Shown: positions 53,124 through 62,257 of the stretch, piece by piece | Numbering within the stretch: the first letter of the stretch is position 1 | Layout: each line of letters opens with the position of its first letter | Source: Bacillus sp. Xin1 | GTDB lineage: Bacteria; Bacillota; Bacilli; Bacillales; Bacillaceae_G | NCBI RefSeq assembly: GCF_013314535.1 | Contig: NZ_JABUAE010000020.1 | Span: 17,051 to 81,050, forward strand | Length of the DNA: 64,000 nucleotides | Direction of reading: 5' to 3' | Notes under the pieces: generated by a model | Databases searched by the model: none | What the model saw: the letters and a program-made list of their open reading frames with translations, nothing else | What the model was told of the DNA's origin: nothing | Program-made: the position numbers and the translations under genes

Positions 53124-54254
53124 TCATCCATTCACCTTCTCTGCATCCCAATAATATTTACTAAACGCCTCTGTCAAAACATCAATTGTGTTATATAGCT
53201 CTTCCAACGTATTATCAACACCACCTACTTCAATGAGCATGGCATTTTTTGATAAATCCTGATTATAAACACCATTTCCATCTTTTTTATATTTCGGGAA
53301 AATCCCTCTACTTAATCCGTAATAGTTTTCATCTAAATATGAATTTATCGCTCTTGCAATCTTCTCATTATGAGAACGCCCTTTATTTTCCATCCCAATA
53401 ATAAAATACAGTCTCGCATAAGATTTTCCATTAATCACTTTTGTCGTAACATTCTTTCGCCGATCATCCCTATGAATATCAATTGGAAACATAATTTTAT
53501 CATTTTGTCCCAACGCTTCTTTCACATATCCATGAGATGCGGTATACGCTTGATACCATTTCCATTTCTTATTCGCTAATAAGTCCCCCATGTTTGTTTT
53601 ATCATGAAGAACCGGTATTCCCTGTCCTTCCAACTGTTCTTTTAGACGCTCTCCCAAAAGCGAGACATTTACATCCGGACTTGATGGATTTTCCGCTCCA
53701 GGTAACAACGGATAGAAAGATTCCCAACTATGCGTGTGATAAATATATACGGCGCTCTCACCTTTTGCATTGCTTTTATTTTTTTGTACAGGATTCTTTT
53801 TATCTGCTTCTGTGACTTTATCTTTTGCCACTTCACGTTCTTTTGTTACCTCTTCAATTGGGACACTGGATTCGTTTGGAATATTTGTATAATCCGTTCC
53901 TTCTCCAGCTACGATAATATTAGAATAGTACTTTGACATTCCCGGCACTTCTTTCCCAACGAACGTTCTTAAATCTTGTATTTTAAGATCTGTTGCAATA
54001 GAAAATAACAAATTCCCAACTGATTCTCGTTTATTTACTTTAAAATAATCAAATGCAAAATAATGATTTTCACTCTCCAACATTTGAACAAAACCTTGCA
54101 TTGAAACTTTACCAAACCACTGATTTGCATAATAAGATTTCATTGTATGTAAAAGTGATGTCACAATAGACGCCGCTACTATCACTACAAATACATATGA
54201 TAAGATTAAAAATAAAAATTTCTTTCCATGTATACGAGTTGCATACTTTTTCAA
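53124..54254 (-). CDS. spoIIP: Stage II sporulation protein P-like (copy 1)
   Basis: This is a SpoIIP-family amidase/endopeptidase of about 376 residues. It has an N-terminal membrane anchor (FLFLILSYVFVVIVAASIVT), then ESAVYIYHTHSWESFYPLLP (His and Glu), IMFPIDIHRDDRRKNVTTKV (His, Asp and Arg) and MLIEVGGVDNTLEELYNTID. SpoIIP cleaves septal peptidoglycan during engulfment together with SpoIIM and SpoIID. Start: TTG at 54254 with AGAGGGTG upstream. A clear paralogue lies at 59541. Neither is next to gpr, the usual partner, so these may be accessory copies. Confidence 0.88.
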   Translation of the reverse strand: MKKYATRIHGKKFLFLILSYVFVVIVAASIVTSLLHTMKSYYANQWFGKVSMQGFVQMLESENHYFAFDYFKVNKRESVGNLLFSIATDLKIQDLRTFVGKEVPGMSKYYSNIIVAGEGTDYTNIPNESSVPIEEVTKEREVAKDKVTEADKKNPVQKNKSNAKGESAVYIYHTHSWESFYPLLPGAENPSSPDVNVSLLGERLKEQLEGQGIPVLHDKTNMGDLLANKKWKWYQAYTASHGYVKEALGQNDKIMFPIDIHRDDRRKNVTTKVINGKSYARLYFIIGMENKGRSHNEKIARAINSYLDENYYGLSRGIFPKYKKDGNGVYNQDLSKNAMLIEVGGVDNTLEELYNTIDVLTEAFSKYYWDAEKVNG

Positions 54255-54290
54255 TGTATCACCCTCTTTATACATGGTTATGTACAGGCC

Positions 54291-54542
54291 TTATATAATA
54301 TACATTTTCAATAAACTTGTTACATTTAATACAACTGCTAAAAGAAATACTAGCGCAAACATCTTCTTATTCGTCCTATATGCGCTAATAGAACTTAATG
54401 AAAAACAAATAATATATAGCCAATGTAACCAAACAGAATAGTTTAAGTATGTATTGAAAATGATATCTTTCATGACGAAGCACCAAATCAAAACAAATGC
54501 AGTCGCTATACAAATCTTCAAGATTTTCAAAATCTGTTCCAC
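54291..54542 (-). CDS. Small membrane protein, unknown
   Basis: This 83-residue protein has three hydrophobic segments at about 9-28, 38-55 and 62-81. The GTG start (54542) has GGGGGG 6 nt upstream. It lies between the SPFH gene's terminator and spoIIP copy 1, in the same direction. No family named. Confidence 0.6.
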   Translation of the reverse strand: MEQILKILKICIATAFVLIWCFVMKDIIFNTYLNYSVWLHWLYIICFSLSSISAYRTNKKMFALVFLLAVVLNVTSLLKMYII

Positions 54543-54557
54543 ATGATTCCCCCCTAA

Positions 54558-54590
54558 TTAAAAAAGAGAAATGGCAGCCCATTTCTCTTT
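54558..54590 (-). terminator. Terminator of the NfeD/SPFH operon
   Basis: AAAGAGAAATGG and CCATTTCTCTTT form a 12-bp stem with a 4-nt loop, then TTTTTTAATT on the minus strand. Confidence 0.85.
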
Positions 54591-54597
54591 CTCGTTG

Positions 54598-55566
54598 TTA
54601 TTGTTCTTTCGGTGTATCAGAAGAAGGCAATTTCTTCGCTTGTTTTTCTTTAAAAATTTCGCCAATTGCACCAAGTGTACCAAGTGTTTCAATTGCATTT
54701 GATGGAATGAAGACCTTATTCGCAGGTCCTTTTGCAACCTCAACTAATGATTCGAAAGATTTATAAGCAAGAACTCGTTCATCTAAATCCGCTGCACGTA
54801 TTAATTCAATACGATTTTGTTCTGCTTTCGCAATCGTTTCAATCGCTCTTGCTTCCCCTTGTGCTTCTAGTTCTTTGGCTTCTCGTATACCTTCTGCCTC
54901 GCGAATACGCGCTTCTTTATCCCCTTCAGCCATTAATATTTTACTTTGTTTTTCCCCTTCAGCTCGAAGGACTTTATCTTGTTTTGCAGCTTCTGCTTCT
55001 AGAATAATCGCACGCTTATTACGCTCTGCTTTCATTTGTTTTTCCATGGATGCTTGCACATCTTTTGGCGGATTAATATCAACAACTTCTACACGTTCAA
55101 TACGAACGCCCCATTTTTCTGTCGCTTCATCAAGTGCTAAACGAATTTCTGTTGAAATCTTTTCACGCCCTGATAACGTTTCATCCAGTTCCATCTTACC
55201 GATAATTTGACGCATTGTTGCAGATGTAATATTACGAACACCATATTCATAATTTGAAATACCGTATGTCGCAAGTTCTGGTTCCACGATTTGATAGAAA
55301 ATAATCGTATCAATTTCCACTTGTACATTATCTTTCGTAATAACTTTTTGCGGTGGCACATTCGTTTGTTGAATACGTAAATCATGGTATACACGAACGC
55401 GATCTACAATAGGAATTAAAATATTTAACCCCGGATGCATGATGCGTTGGAATTTACCAAACCTTTCAATAACTGCCACCTTTTGCTGCGAAATGATTTT
55501 AATTGTTAAAGCTACAAATACAACAACAATTAATGCAAAAATAATCGTTAATGTTAATCCTACCAT
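54598..55566 (-). CDS. SPFH/Band 7 (stomatin-like, QmcA type) membrane protein
   Basis: This 322-residue stomatin/prohibitin-like protein has an N-terminal membrane hairpin (LTLTIIFALIVVVFVALTIK) and the SPFH domain from about residue 27 (QKVAVIERFGKFQRIMHPGL, VRVYHDLRIQQTN). A long Ala/Glu/Lys coiled coil (about 185-260) and a C-terminal oligomerisation region follow. It is encoded with an NfeD-type protein with a 1-bp overlap (TAATG), the classic stomatin/NfeD pair. Role: membrane microdomain and protease-associated scaffold, inferred from family. Confidence 0.93.
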   Translation of the reverse strand: MVGLTLTIIFALIVVVFVALTIKIISQQKVAVIERFGKFQRIMHPGLNILIPIVDRVRVYHDLRIQQTNVPPQKVITKDNVQVEIDTIIFYQIVEPELATYGISNYEYGVRNITSATMRQIIGKMELDETLSGREKISTEIRLALDEATEKWGVRIERVEVVDINPPKDVQASMEKQMKAERNKRAIILEAEAAKQDKVLRAEGEKQSKILMAEGDKEARIREAEGIREAKELEAQGEARAIETIAKAEQNRIELIRAADLDERVLAYKSFESLVEVAKGPANKVFIPSNAIETLGTLGAIGEIFKEKQAKKLPSSDTPKEQ

Positions 55567-55997
55567 TATGATTCACTCTCCTTTTTTACATGTAAAACTG
55601 TACTGCTCCTCTTTATAACAATGACTTTTTCTCCAGCGGAAATGGGGACATCTGAAATAGCAGTCCAAGTATCTCCATCCACTTTCACAATTCCATTTTC
55701 TTCACTTGTAATCGCTTGCATGATAATTCCTTTTTTACCAGCAAGTTTATCGACAGTATCGGTAAACCCTTTTGCCTCTCGAAAATTTTTAGAGATTCGT
55801 TTCGTAAAGAAAGTCAATGTTAAACTTACAATTGCCCCTACAATAACTTGTAAGAATAGCGCTTCTGGGGCAAATATTGCAATTAGACCTCCGACAACCG
55901 CTCCAATTCCAAGCCATAACATGTAAAAGGTAATCGATAACATTTCTGCAATAAATAAAATACCAGCTATAATAAACCAAATTACCCATCCAGCCAT
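55566..55997 (-). CDS. NfeD-family membrane protein
   Basis: This 143-residue protein has two or three membrane spans in the first ~85 residues (MAGWVIWFIIAGILFIAEML) and a C-terminal OB-fold domain (GKKGIIMQAITSEENGIVKV, then DGDTWTAISDVPISAGEKVI). This is the short NfeD type that accompanies SPFH proteins. Start 55997 fits GAGGG 6 nt upstream; the TTG at 56003 does not. It is the first gene of a two-gene operon. Confidence 0.9.
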   Translation of the reverse strand: MAGWVIWFIIAGILFIAEMLSITFYMLWLGIGAVVGGLIAIFAPEALFLQVIVGAIVSLTLTFFTKRISKNFREAKGFTDTVDKLAGKKGIIMQAITSEENGIVKVDGDTWTAISDVPISAGEKVIVIKRSSTVLHVKKESES

Positions 55998-56274
55998 ATG
56001 CAACCCTCACTTTCTTTTTTATTTTCTATATGTATATGAAAAAAAAGAATTGTTTATCACGTCCCCCTAATTAAGATGAGACGTTTTAACCGAAGCTACT
56101 ATACATATCCACTGTTGTAATGAGTATTAATAAAATAGTATATTAATATATTCTTTATTATACATGAAAATCCCTGTATAAAAGTTACAAAAAATAAAAT
56201 TCTTTCAAAAAATCATTTCACACATTAAGATGAATATAGAAAAAACAATTATTTATAAGATGGAGGTATCCATA

Positions 56275-57492
56275 TTGCCTCGGCAATCATTATCCTTTTA
56301 TTGGATTTCTAAAATGTTCATCACTCTCGCTGATGTTATTTACGTAATGATTCTTACTACTCATATTTATATGACAACAAAATCAGCTACCATCACTGCC
56401 CTTTTTCCATTATTGGGAGTTATCGCGAGTCTTATTGCAAGTACATCTGCACCACTTTTAATGAACCGTTTCCCTTCTTATTCATTACTTTTTACATTAC
56501 AAGGGATTAAGACTTTCCTTTTAATTCTTTTAACCATGTTATTCCCTTTGTTATCATCTAACATTGCTATTCTTCTTACGTTTATTATTCTTGTTTCATT
56601 ATGCAGTGGATGGAGTTCTCCTTTATTATACGCTGTTATTCCGCGCCTAGCACCCCAAGAAAAGTTAGTAAAAGTAAATAGTGTCTTTTCCTTTTCAACA
56701 CAAATTGTTCAAGCAGCTGCTTATTCGTTCACTAGTTTAGTTGTCCTTTTCATTGGAGCTACTTCTACACTTATGATAAACAACATATTAATGATTTTGG
56801 GATGTATTGCATTATACATTTCATTGCGCACTATACAAGTTGAACAAACAACAGAAAAGTTAGCTTCTAAATCTGCTACTTTAATAGAGGGTTGGAAGCT
56901 ATTATTCCAACATCCATCTCTCCGTACAGTTACATATATGGACTTAATTGAAACGTTTGCTGGAACGATTTGGATTGGGGGCATTACGATGGCTTATGTA
57001 ACAACTGCTCTTCATAAAGGAGAAGAATGGTGGGGATATATTAATACAAGCTACTATATCGGAACATTAATTGGCGGATTACTAGCCTGGCAAATGAGTA
57101 CATATATTCAAAATAACTTGATACGCTCAATGGCTGTCGGATCACTTCTATTTAGCGTACTCACTTTCTTATATGGCATAACAAGCAACGGCTTTATTGC
57201 ACTGTTTCTTTGCCTTCTAATGGGACCTGCTTATCAAATTAGAGATATTTCCCAAACAACCGTTTTACAATCAAGTGTACCACCATCTCTATTATCAAAA
57301 ATGTATACAGCTCATGGCACACTTACTTCGACTGTTTCAGGGATTTCTATGCTAAGCGTCGGTATTATTACCGATATGTTTGGTGTCCGGACAATATATA
57401 TCATTGCTGCTTTTCTCATTTTATGTTCTGCTTGTTTATCTTTTATGTTATTGAAACATACGAAGCAGCAAGAAAAGGACGTTTCTCTTTGA
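56275..57492 (+). CDS. MFS transporter
   Basis: This 405-residue major facilitator protein has 12 predicted spans. It starts LPRQSLSFYWISKMFITLAD (TTG initiation), chosen because GGAGG lies 8 nt upstream; the frame is open back to 56230 without a site. Between TM2 and TM3 there is only a weak MFS signature. The central cytoplasmic loop is short (TTEKLASKSATLIEGWKLLF). Related proteins include drug and macrolide-type exporters; the substrate is not assigned. Confidence 0.85.
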   Translation: MPRQSLSFYWISKMFITLADVIYVMILTTHIYMTTKSATITALFPLLGVIASLIASTSAPLLMNRFPSYSLLFTLQGIKTFLLILLTMLFPLLSSNIAILLTFIILVSLCSGWSSPLLYAVIPRLAPQEKLVKVNSVFSFSTQIVQAAAYSFTSLVVLFIGATSTLMINNILMILGCIALYISLRTIQVEQTTEKLASKSATLIEGWKLLFQHPSLRTVTYMDLIETFAGTIWIGGITMAYVTTALHKGEEWWGYINTSYYIGTLIGGLLAWQMSTYIQNNLIRSMAVGSLLFSVLTFLYGITSNGFIALFLCLLMGPAYQIRDISQTTVLQSSVPPSLLSKMYTAHGTLTSTVSGISMLSVGIITDMFGVRTIYIIAAFLILCSACLSFMLLKHTKQQEKDVSL

Positions 57493-57544
57493 GTTTGCTA
57501 TTTTTTATCATATAAAACTTTAGAGAATAAAAAAAGGAGGAAAT

Positions 57545-57588
57545 AAAAAAACGTTTTAGACGAACGAAATCCGTCTAAAACGTTTTTT
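57545..57588. terminator. Bidirectional terminator between MFS and NUDIX genes
   Basis: AAAAAACGTTTTAGACG and CGTCTAAAACGTTTTTT, about 17 bp, pair around a 9-nt loop with T runs in both directions. Confidence 0.9.
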
Positions 57589-57607
57589 AATGCATGAACA
57601 AACTTTT

Positions 57608-58054
57608 TTATTTCACATACATCTCTTCTAGTAAATGTATAAACTCACCTTGATTTCCTGCTAATACAGGACATTTTGTTATATCAACCCATTCATAACA
57701 AAATGTTAAGCCCTCATCTTCCTCTCCTGCACTTACGATATGTTCCCATGTATCCTTAGCGTCTGTTAATAAAGACATATGAAAAAAATGACGTTTTTGA
57801 TATTCCTGTTTTTCTTTCACATGGATGATATAATCATCAATGAAACGTTCTATACATAAATGCCGAAGTCCTGACTCTTCTAGCACTTCACGCAGTACTG
57901 CTGCTTCTAATTTCTCTCCTTCATCCACTGTTCCACCTGGGACCTGTATACCAGCTTCTGGCATATCACGATGTGTAAAAACAAGCAATTGCATATTCCC
58001 TTCTTTCTCCCTCGTAATGTATGCATATACCTTTTTCTTATATAACATCGTCAT
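57608..58054 (-). CDS. NUDIX hydrolase
   Basis: This 148-residue protein has a complete Nudix box GGTVDEGEKLEAAVLREVLEESGL (given in short: GG-TVDE-GE, REVLEESG) at about residues 40-63, so a metal-dependent nucleoside-diphosphate-X hydrolase is likely. Before it, QLLVFTHRDMPEAGIQVPGG matches the usual beta-strand lead-in. Substrate unknown. GGGGAG precedes the ATG. It lies 23 bp upstream of nothing in its own direction; the VanY-type gene precedes it on the same strand. Confidence 0.92.
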   Translation of the reverse strand: MTMLYKKKVYAYITREKEGNMQLLVFTHRDMPEAGIQVPGGTVDEGEKLEAAVLREVLEESGLRHLCIERFIDDYIIHVKEKQEYQKRHFFHMSLLTDAKDTWEHIVSAGEEDEGLTFCYEWVDITKCPVLAGNQGEFIHLLEEMYVK

Positions 58055-58077
58055 CTCGGCCGTCTCCCCTTAATTGA

Positions 58078-58818
58078 TTATTTCATGGCTTCTTCTAATG
58101 TGAGTTGATTTTCATACAAATAGGTAGCTTGCGGATTCCCTACATAGCGAACGTGCCATGGTTCATACCGATAACCCGTAATCGATTCCTTCTCTTTTGT
58201 ATACCGAATGACAAAGCCAAACTTATGTGCATTTTCAGCAAGCCATTTCCCTTCCTTTGTATCTCCAAAAACAGACTCTAATTGAAATTTAGCAGATTGT
58301 GATGTAATATCCATCGCAAGTCCCGTTTGATGTTCACTCGTTCCTGGAATCGCACTCGACATCGCTGTTTTCGCTTCCCCATCTTGAATCTTATACATTG
58401 TATTGAGTGCTTTTTGCCGATCAAAAGACCTGAATCCAGAGACTGCAAAGAGAAAAACCCTCTCTTGATCACCTTGCTTGAACATATTTTCAAGTGCCTG
58501 TGCTGCTTCTTTCCTCATTTTCTTCTTCTCTTGATCTCCTTCACTTGAATAACGCACTTTTGGAATGACTAAATCTTGCGGCTTATAACGATCCGGTAAC
58601 CGTCTACTTTTATTTACAAGCACAAGTATAGAATCCGGATTATTCACAACTGCAATATCTCCTTCTACTTGAGCAATAGTTTCTTGCTCTTTTGGAAATG
58701 TAACAATACTATTCACTTCTTGTGCTTGCTTATCTTTATACATTTTATAGTTAATGCCTGCTACTCCAATAATAATTGCAACTACTACGACACTCAGCAG
58801 TGTCCACCTTTTTTTCAT
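58078..58818 (-). CDS. VanY/LdcB-type D,D- or L,D-carboxypeptidase
   Basis: This 246-residue exported zinc peptidase has a signal anchor (LLSVVVVAIIIGVAGINYKM). The catalytic domain contains AVSGFRSFDRQKALN, SAIPGTSEHQTGLAMDITSQ (S-x-H-x-x-G-x-A-x-D zinc motif) and YRYEPWHVRYVGNP (E-x-x-H). It trims peptidoglycan stem peptides. DNA spacing suggests an operon with the NUDIX gene (23 bp). No vancomycin-resistance genes accompany it, so a wall-remodelling role is more likely. Confidence 0.92.
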   Translation of the reverse strand: MKKRWTLLSVVVVAIIIGVAGINYKMYKDKQAQEVNSIVTFPKEQETIAQVEGDIAVVNNPDSILVLVNKSRRLPDRYKPQDLVIPKVRYSSEGDQEKKKMRKEAAQALENMFKQGDQERVFLFAVSGFRSFDRQKALNTMYKIQDGEAKTAMSSAIPGTSEHQTGLAMDITSQSAKFQLESVFGDTKEGKWLAENAHKFGFVIRYTKEKESITGYRYEPWHVRYVGNPQATYLYENQLTLEEAMK

Positions 58819-58829
58819 AAAACGACCTC

Positions 58830-59327
58830 TTATTTTAATAATTTAGCCATATAATACTCGTCGATATTTTCCTCACCAACAATGAGAGAAGCTTTTTTGA
58901 CACCTTCTTGTTCAAATCCTACTTTTTTATATAGTACTTGAGCTCGCGTATTATGGGCCATTACTGTTAGTTCTAAACGCCATACATCATGTAATTTTGC
59001 CCATATCTCTACTTCTTTAAACAAATCTGTTCCAATTCCTTTTCCGCTATACTCTTGTAAAATTCCAATTACAATCGCTGCTGCATGTTTGTTTCTTTGC
59101 ACATTACCACCATTAGCTAAAATAAATCCGACTAATTGCTCACCTTCTACTGCTACAAATATTGTAGAATTATTGTTTTCTATAAAGCATTTAATCATAT
59201 TTTCTTGCTGCTCCACTGTCATATTCCGTTCCCCTGGTTCCAATAACATAAAAGAAGTTTCTTCATCTAATTGTTTTCCTAACTGTAAAAATGCTGCTGC
59301 GTCCTCTACTTGAATTTCTCGTATCAT
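58830..59327 (-). CDS. GNAT-family N-acetyltransferase
   Basis: This 165-residue GNAT has AAIVIGILQEYSGKGIGTDL (loop S-G-K-G-I-G) at about residues 87-106, then LELTVMAHNTRAQVLYKKVG and FEQEGVKKASLIVGEENIDE, a layout of the YhhY/phosphinothricin-like group. Start 59327 uses AGGGTGAT upstream; the GTG at 59336 lies inside that site. It is followed 11 bp later by the VanY-type gene. Confidence 0.9.
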   Translation of the reverse strand: MIREIQVEDAAAFLQLGKQLDEETSFMLLEPGERNMTVEQQENMIKCFIENNNSTIFVAVEGEQLVGFILANGGNVQRNKHAAAIVIGILQEYSGKGIGTDLFKEVEIWAKLHDVWRLELTVMAHNTRAQVLYKKVGFEQEGVKKASLIVGEENIDEYYMAKLLK

Positions 59328-59515
59328 CTCTATCACCCTGTCGATTTTATAATGTAAAAAAGTCTTATCTATATAGAGGATTTCGCTATTTTTTTATGAA
59401 ATACCTTTCTATTTTTCATAGGAGAAATAGACAAATTTCGATATTAGTATAATGAAGATGAAATTCTTTTTATAAAAAGAGCTTGGTTCCAATTTTCCTC
59501 TTCTTTTTGAACAAA

Positions 59516-59543
59516 AAAAACGTAAGCACCACGCCTACGTTTA
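59516..59543 (-). terminator. Terminator of spoIIP copy 2
   Basis: AAACGTAGGCG and CTTACGTTT pair imperfectly over the stop codon, with TTTTTTTTG following on the minus strand. Confidence 0.7.
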
Positions 59544-60695
59544 TCCATTCACCTTTTCTGCTTGCCAAAAATATTCACTAAATGCTTTCGCCAATACATC
59601 AATGGAACGATTTAATTCTTCAGAGGTATTATCTACACCTCCTACTTCAATTAAAATTGCTTGTCCTGACAAGTCCTGATTATAAACACCATTCCCTGTT
59701 TGAAACCCCTTTTGTATAACTCCTCGACTTACCCCTGGATATTTCTTATTAATCGCTTCATGTAGTGCAGTTGCTAATTGTAAGTTTTTGGCGTAATTTT
59801 TATTCCCTTTTCCTATGACAAAAGCAAGTCTCGCATACGATTTATCTCCAATTGCTTTTGTCGTGACATTTTTACGGGCACTATCTCGGTGCAAATCAAA
59901 AAAGTATTGTAACTCTTTATTTCCTGCCATTGCCTCCTGTACAATTTCCCGAGACATTTTGTAAGAACTCGTATCATTTAACCCTCTACTAATTAGTCTC
60001 TTCCCAACATCTGTTTTATCAAGAACTGCTCCTATTCCTTCATTTTCTAATTGTTCACGGAATCTATCTCCGAAAATAGAAATATTCGTCACAGAACTCG
60101 TCGCTTTATTTGCGTTTGGATTATTTGTCAAATTTAATAACGGCAAATAAGACTCCCAACTGTGAGAATGATAGATAAATGCAACTTGTCTTTTCCCCGT
60201 CGTTTGGGAGGGCTGTTTTTTTTCTTTATTCGTATCCGGTTTCGGAACCTGTCCAGTTTCTCCCGTTCTTTCCTTCACCAATTCTTCAAGCGGAACACTT
60301 GATTCTATCGGTAAATTAGAATAATCAGTCCCTTCACCGGCAATGACAATTTCTGCATCATATTTTCCAAACCCAGGAAGTTCTTTTCCGACGAAACTAC
60401 GCACATCATCAAAACGAATATTTGTTGCTGTTGAAAAAAGAAAAGATGAAATCGAAAAATCTTGATTTAAATTTCGATATTCTTGTGTAAAATAATGATT
60501 TTCCTTTCCAATCACATACATATACCCATTCATTGATAACTCATTCAACCAACTATATAAATATGCTGACTTTGTTTCTTTCAATGAAGTCACCATCATA
60601 CTAATAAGAAAAAAAGTTGCTAACATCATAAGGACAACAAATAAAATAAGCTTACGTACACTTGTTAATTTCACATAAAAAAAGCCTCGATTCAT
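59541..60695 (-). CDS. spoIIP: Stage II sporulation protein P-like (copy 2)
   Basis: This 384-residue SpoIIP paralogue has an N-terminal span (LILFVVLMMLATFFLISMMV). The catalytic domain has RQVAFIYHSHSWESYLPLLN, LQYFFDLHRDSARKNVTTKA, KSYARLAFVIGKGNKNYAKN and ILIEVGGVDNTSEELNRSID. The linker contains GEGTDYSNLPIESSVPLEEL, matching copy 1 closely. The ATG at 60695 follows GAGGGTG. The two copies, ~5 kb apart in the same orientation, share a duplicated origin with other genes in between. Confidence 0.88.
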   Translation of the reverse strand: MNRGFFYVKLTSVRKLILFVVLMMLATFFLISMMVTSLKETKSAYLYSWLNELSMNGYMYVIGKENHYFTQEYRNLNQDFSISSFLFSTATNIRFDDVRSFVGKELPGFGKYDAEIVIAGEGTDYSNLPIESSVPLEELVKERTGETGQVPKPDTNKEKKQPSQTTGKRQVAFIYHSHSWESYLPLLNLTNNPNANKATSSVTNISIFGDRFREQLENEGIGAVLDKTDVGKRLISRGLNDTSSYKMSREIVQEAMAGNKELQYFFDLHRDSARKNVTTKAIGDKSYARLAFVIGKGNKNYAKNLQLATALHEAINKKYPGVSRGVIQKGFQTGNGVYNQDLSGQAILIEVGGVDNTSEELNRSIDVLAKAFSEYFWQAEKVNG

Positions 60696-60784
60696 AACAT
60701 CACCCTCTCTGTTCCAACTTATGTACAAGCTATAGAGAATAGACCGCCTAAATTTCGGCTATATTGTCATAGAGGTGAAATGAA

Positions 60785-61078
60785 TTGAAGCTAATAATCG
60801 GTATCATTCCTATTGTTTTATCATGTGTTTTTTTATTATTTGCAGCACACCCTAAAGTCCGTGTTTTCTTGGATATTTGCGCGTACCTTTCATTATATAT
60901 ACTTGGTATACTAATTGCTTTTAACATATATGATGTTGTGCTTCACGGCTTAGTATTTATGACGACCATCCACGGTATTTTATTGAATCCATTATTTCTC
61001 ATCACCGGGGCTTATGTAGGAGTATATTTTTTATATCTACTTATTTATAAACTAGTAGCAAGTTTAAGAAGGACATAA
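60785..61078 (+). CDS. Small membrane protein, unknown
   Basis: This 97-residue protein starts at a TTG with GAGGTG 7 nt upstream. It is almost wholly hydrophobic with three spans (about 3-20, 29-50 and 66-90) and a basic end (KLVASLRRT). It is divergent from spoIIP copy 2 and 26 bp ahead of the next small gene. No family named. Confidence 0.65.
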   Translation: MKLIIGIIPIVLSCVFLLFAAHPKVRVFLDICAYLSLYILGILIAFNIYDVVLHGLVFMTTIHGILLNPLFLITGAYVGVYFLYLLIYKLVASLRRT

Positions 61079-61104
61079 TACTTATTTGTAAATGGAGTGT
61101 AAAA

Positions 61105-61404
61105 ATGAGACCCACTTTTATATGTCATAAATGCCAGAAAAAAATTATCAGAAAGCAAGATCTTATTACCACAATGTTTTACATACGCATCTACTTATTT
61201 CACAATACTTGTTTTGGCCAACAATTTTTCTTTTCTAGTTTTCTTCCTATTAATACGCTATTTGGAATATATTTTATTTTGTACACCCTCGTTGTAGGGA
61301 GTATTTTAACCATAACTGAGCCATCGGTTATTTGGATTTTCTTTTTAATACCTGCTTTATGCCGTTTAATTTCTTACCATTATATTGAACGTCACTTTCG
61401 TTGA
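61105..61404 (+). CDS. Small membrane protein with N-terminal CxxC
   Basis: This 99-residue protein has FICHKCQKKI (one CxxC, half a zinc ribbon) at the N-terminus, then Cys at about residue 34 and two hydrophobic spans (about 45-65 and 70-90). Its end overlaps the convergent DinB-like gene by 13 bp. It may form an operon with the preceding small protein. The ribosome site is GGAGTG. Function unknown. Confidence 0.6.
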   Translation: MRPTFICHKCQKKIIRKQDLITTMFYIRIYLFHNTCFGQQFFFSSFLPINTLFGIYFILYTLVVGSILTITEPSVIWIFFLIPALCRLISYHYIERHFR

Positions 61405-61907
61405 TAACGAGTAGACTGTCCTTTAGGAATACTCAAACACTCCCACTCTTCTTTCTTTAACATTTTGCCAACATAAATGATTTGTCCAACATGTAAAGCG
61501 TAATGAGCAATTTGTCTCTCAATTGCTTGCATAACACTATGTGCTTCACCTCGAATATAGACGAGTGTTAAGAGGTCTGGTGAAGTTAATGATTGCAGCG
61601 CTTGAAAAACATAATCCCAGCCTTCCTGCCACGCTATTAGCGTCTCTTCTTTTGAAGCATAACTCCCCTCAAATTCACCATCACGATTGCGATCTAATTT
61701 TTCACCATCTGCCGTTAAAAAATCTGTCCACCTTGAGCGCATATTCCCATGTAAATGTTTGATTATAATTGCAATACTGTTTGCTTCTTCATGAGGTGTC
61801 CAACTTATTTGTTCATATGATAACTGTGAAAGTGTCCGTTCTCCTTGCTTTTGCATCGCCTTAAAGTTTGAAATTGCACATTCTAAATAGATCTTTCCAA
61901 TATCCAT
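61392..61907 (-). CDS. DUF1572/DinB-like four-helix protein
   Basis: This 171-residue protein has the DinB fold pattern: SIAIIIKHLHGNMRSRWTDF (metal His in the H-L-H-G turn, about residue 50) and a second His set in ERQIAHYALHVGQIIYVGKM (H and H-x-x-Q, about 133-150). That spacing and DRNRDGEFEG match DUF1572. Such proteins are often thiol-transferases in Firmicutes, with no proven role here. GGAGAGG precedes the ATG. Confidence 0.85.
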   Translation of the reverse strand: MDIGKIYLECAISNFKAMQKQGERTLSQLSYEQISWTPHEEANSIAIIIKHLHGNMRSRWTDFLTADGEKLDRNRDGEFEGSYASKEETLIAWQEGWDYVFQALQSLTSPDLLTLVYIRGEAHSVMQAIERQIAHYALHVGQIIYVGKMLKKEEWECLSIPKGQSTRYQRK

Positions 61908-61921
61908 TTCTAATCCTCTCC

Positions 61922-62167
61922 CTATGAACTAATTGGTGTTCCATTAGGGATTTCTATATCTGGCTGCATTGACCACTCCCACGGCTAAAGCACATGGTCT
62001 TTCCTGCTTACAAATTCTGTAATTCGAGCACTGGACTGCCTCATACCAAGTTCACCAAAGTCAATTTCCAGCTTAATCGCAGGTACACGCGCTTCTTTAA
62101 ACTCTTCTGCTTTTTTTATCGTTCCAACGCGTAAATCTAACTGTAAAAAGTCTTCAAAATTAGCCAT
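61922..62167 (-). pseudogene. csaA: csaA with an internal deletion
   Basis: The N-terminal 53 residues match CsaA ([36 protein letters not shown]), then the frame reads [10 protein letters not shown] and stops at 61985. The C-terminal end of the protein (MQPDIEIPNGTPISS, stop at 61922) survives in another frame about 40 bp further on. Roughly 35 residues, including ligand-binding parts of the OB fold, are missing. CsaA is a tRNA-binding/chaperone-like protein; this copy should not be functional. Confidence 0.8.
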
Positions 62168-62219
62168 TTTATCATTCCTTCCAAGCTAATATTTAGACAA
62201 AACATATGAATTCCCTCTA

Positions 62220-62257
62220 AAAAAAGAAAGATGCCTAAGCACCTTTCTTTTGTAACT
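62220..62257 (-). terminator. Terminator of brnQ
   Basis: AAAAGAAAG and CTTTCTTTT (9 bp) with GTGCTTAGGCAT between overlap the last codons of brnQ. TTTTTTAG follows on the minus strand. Confidence 0.75.
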
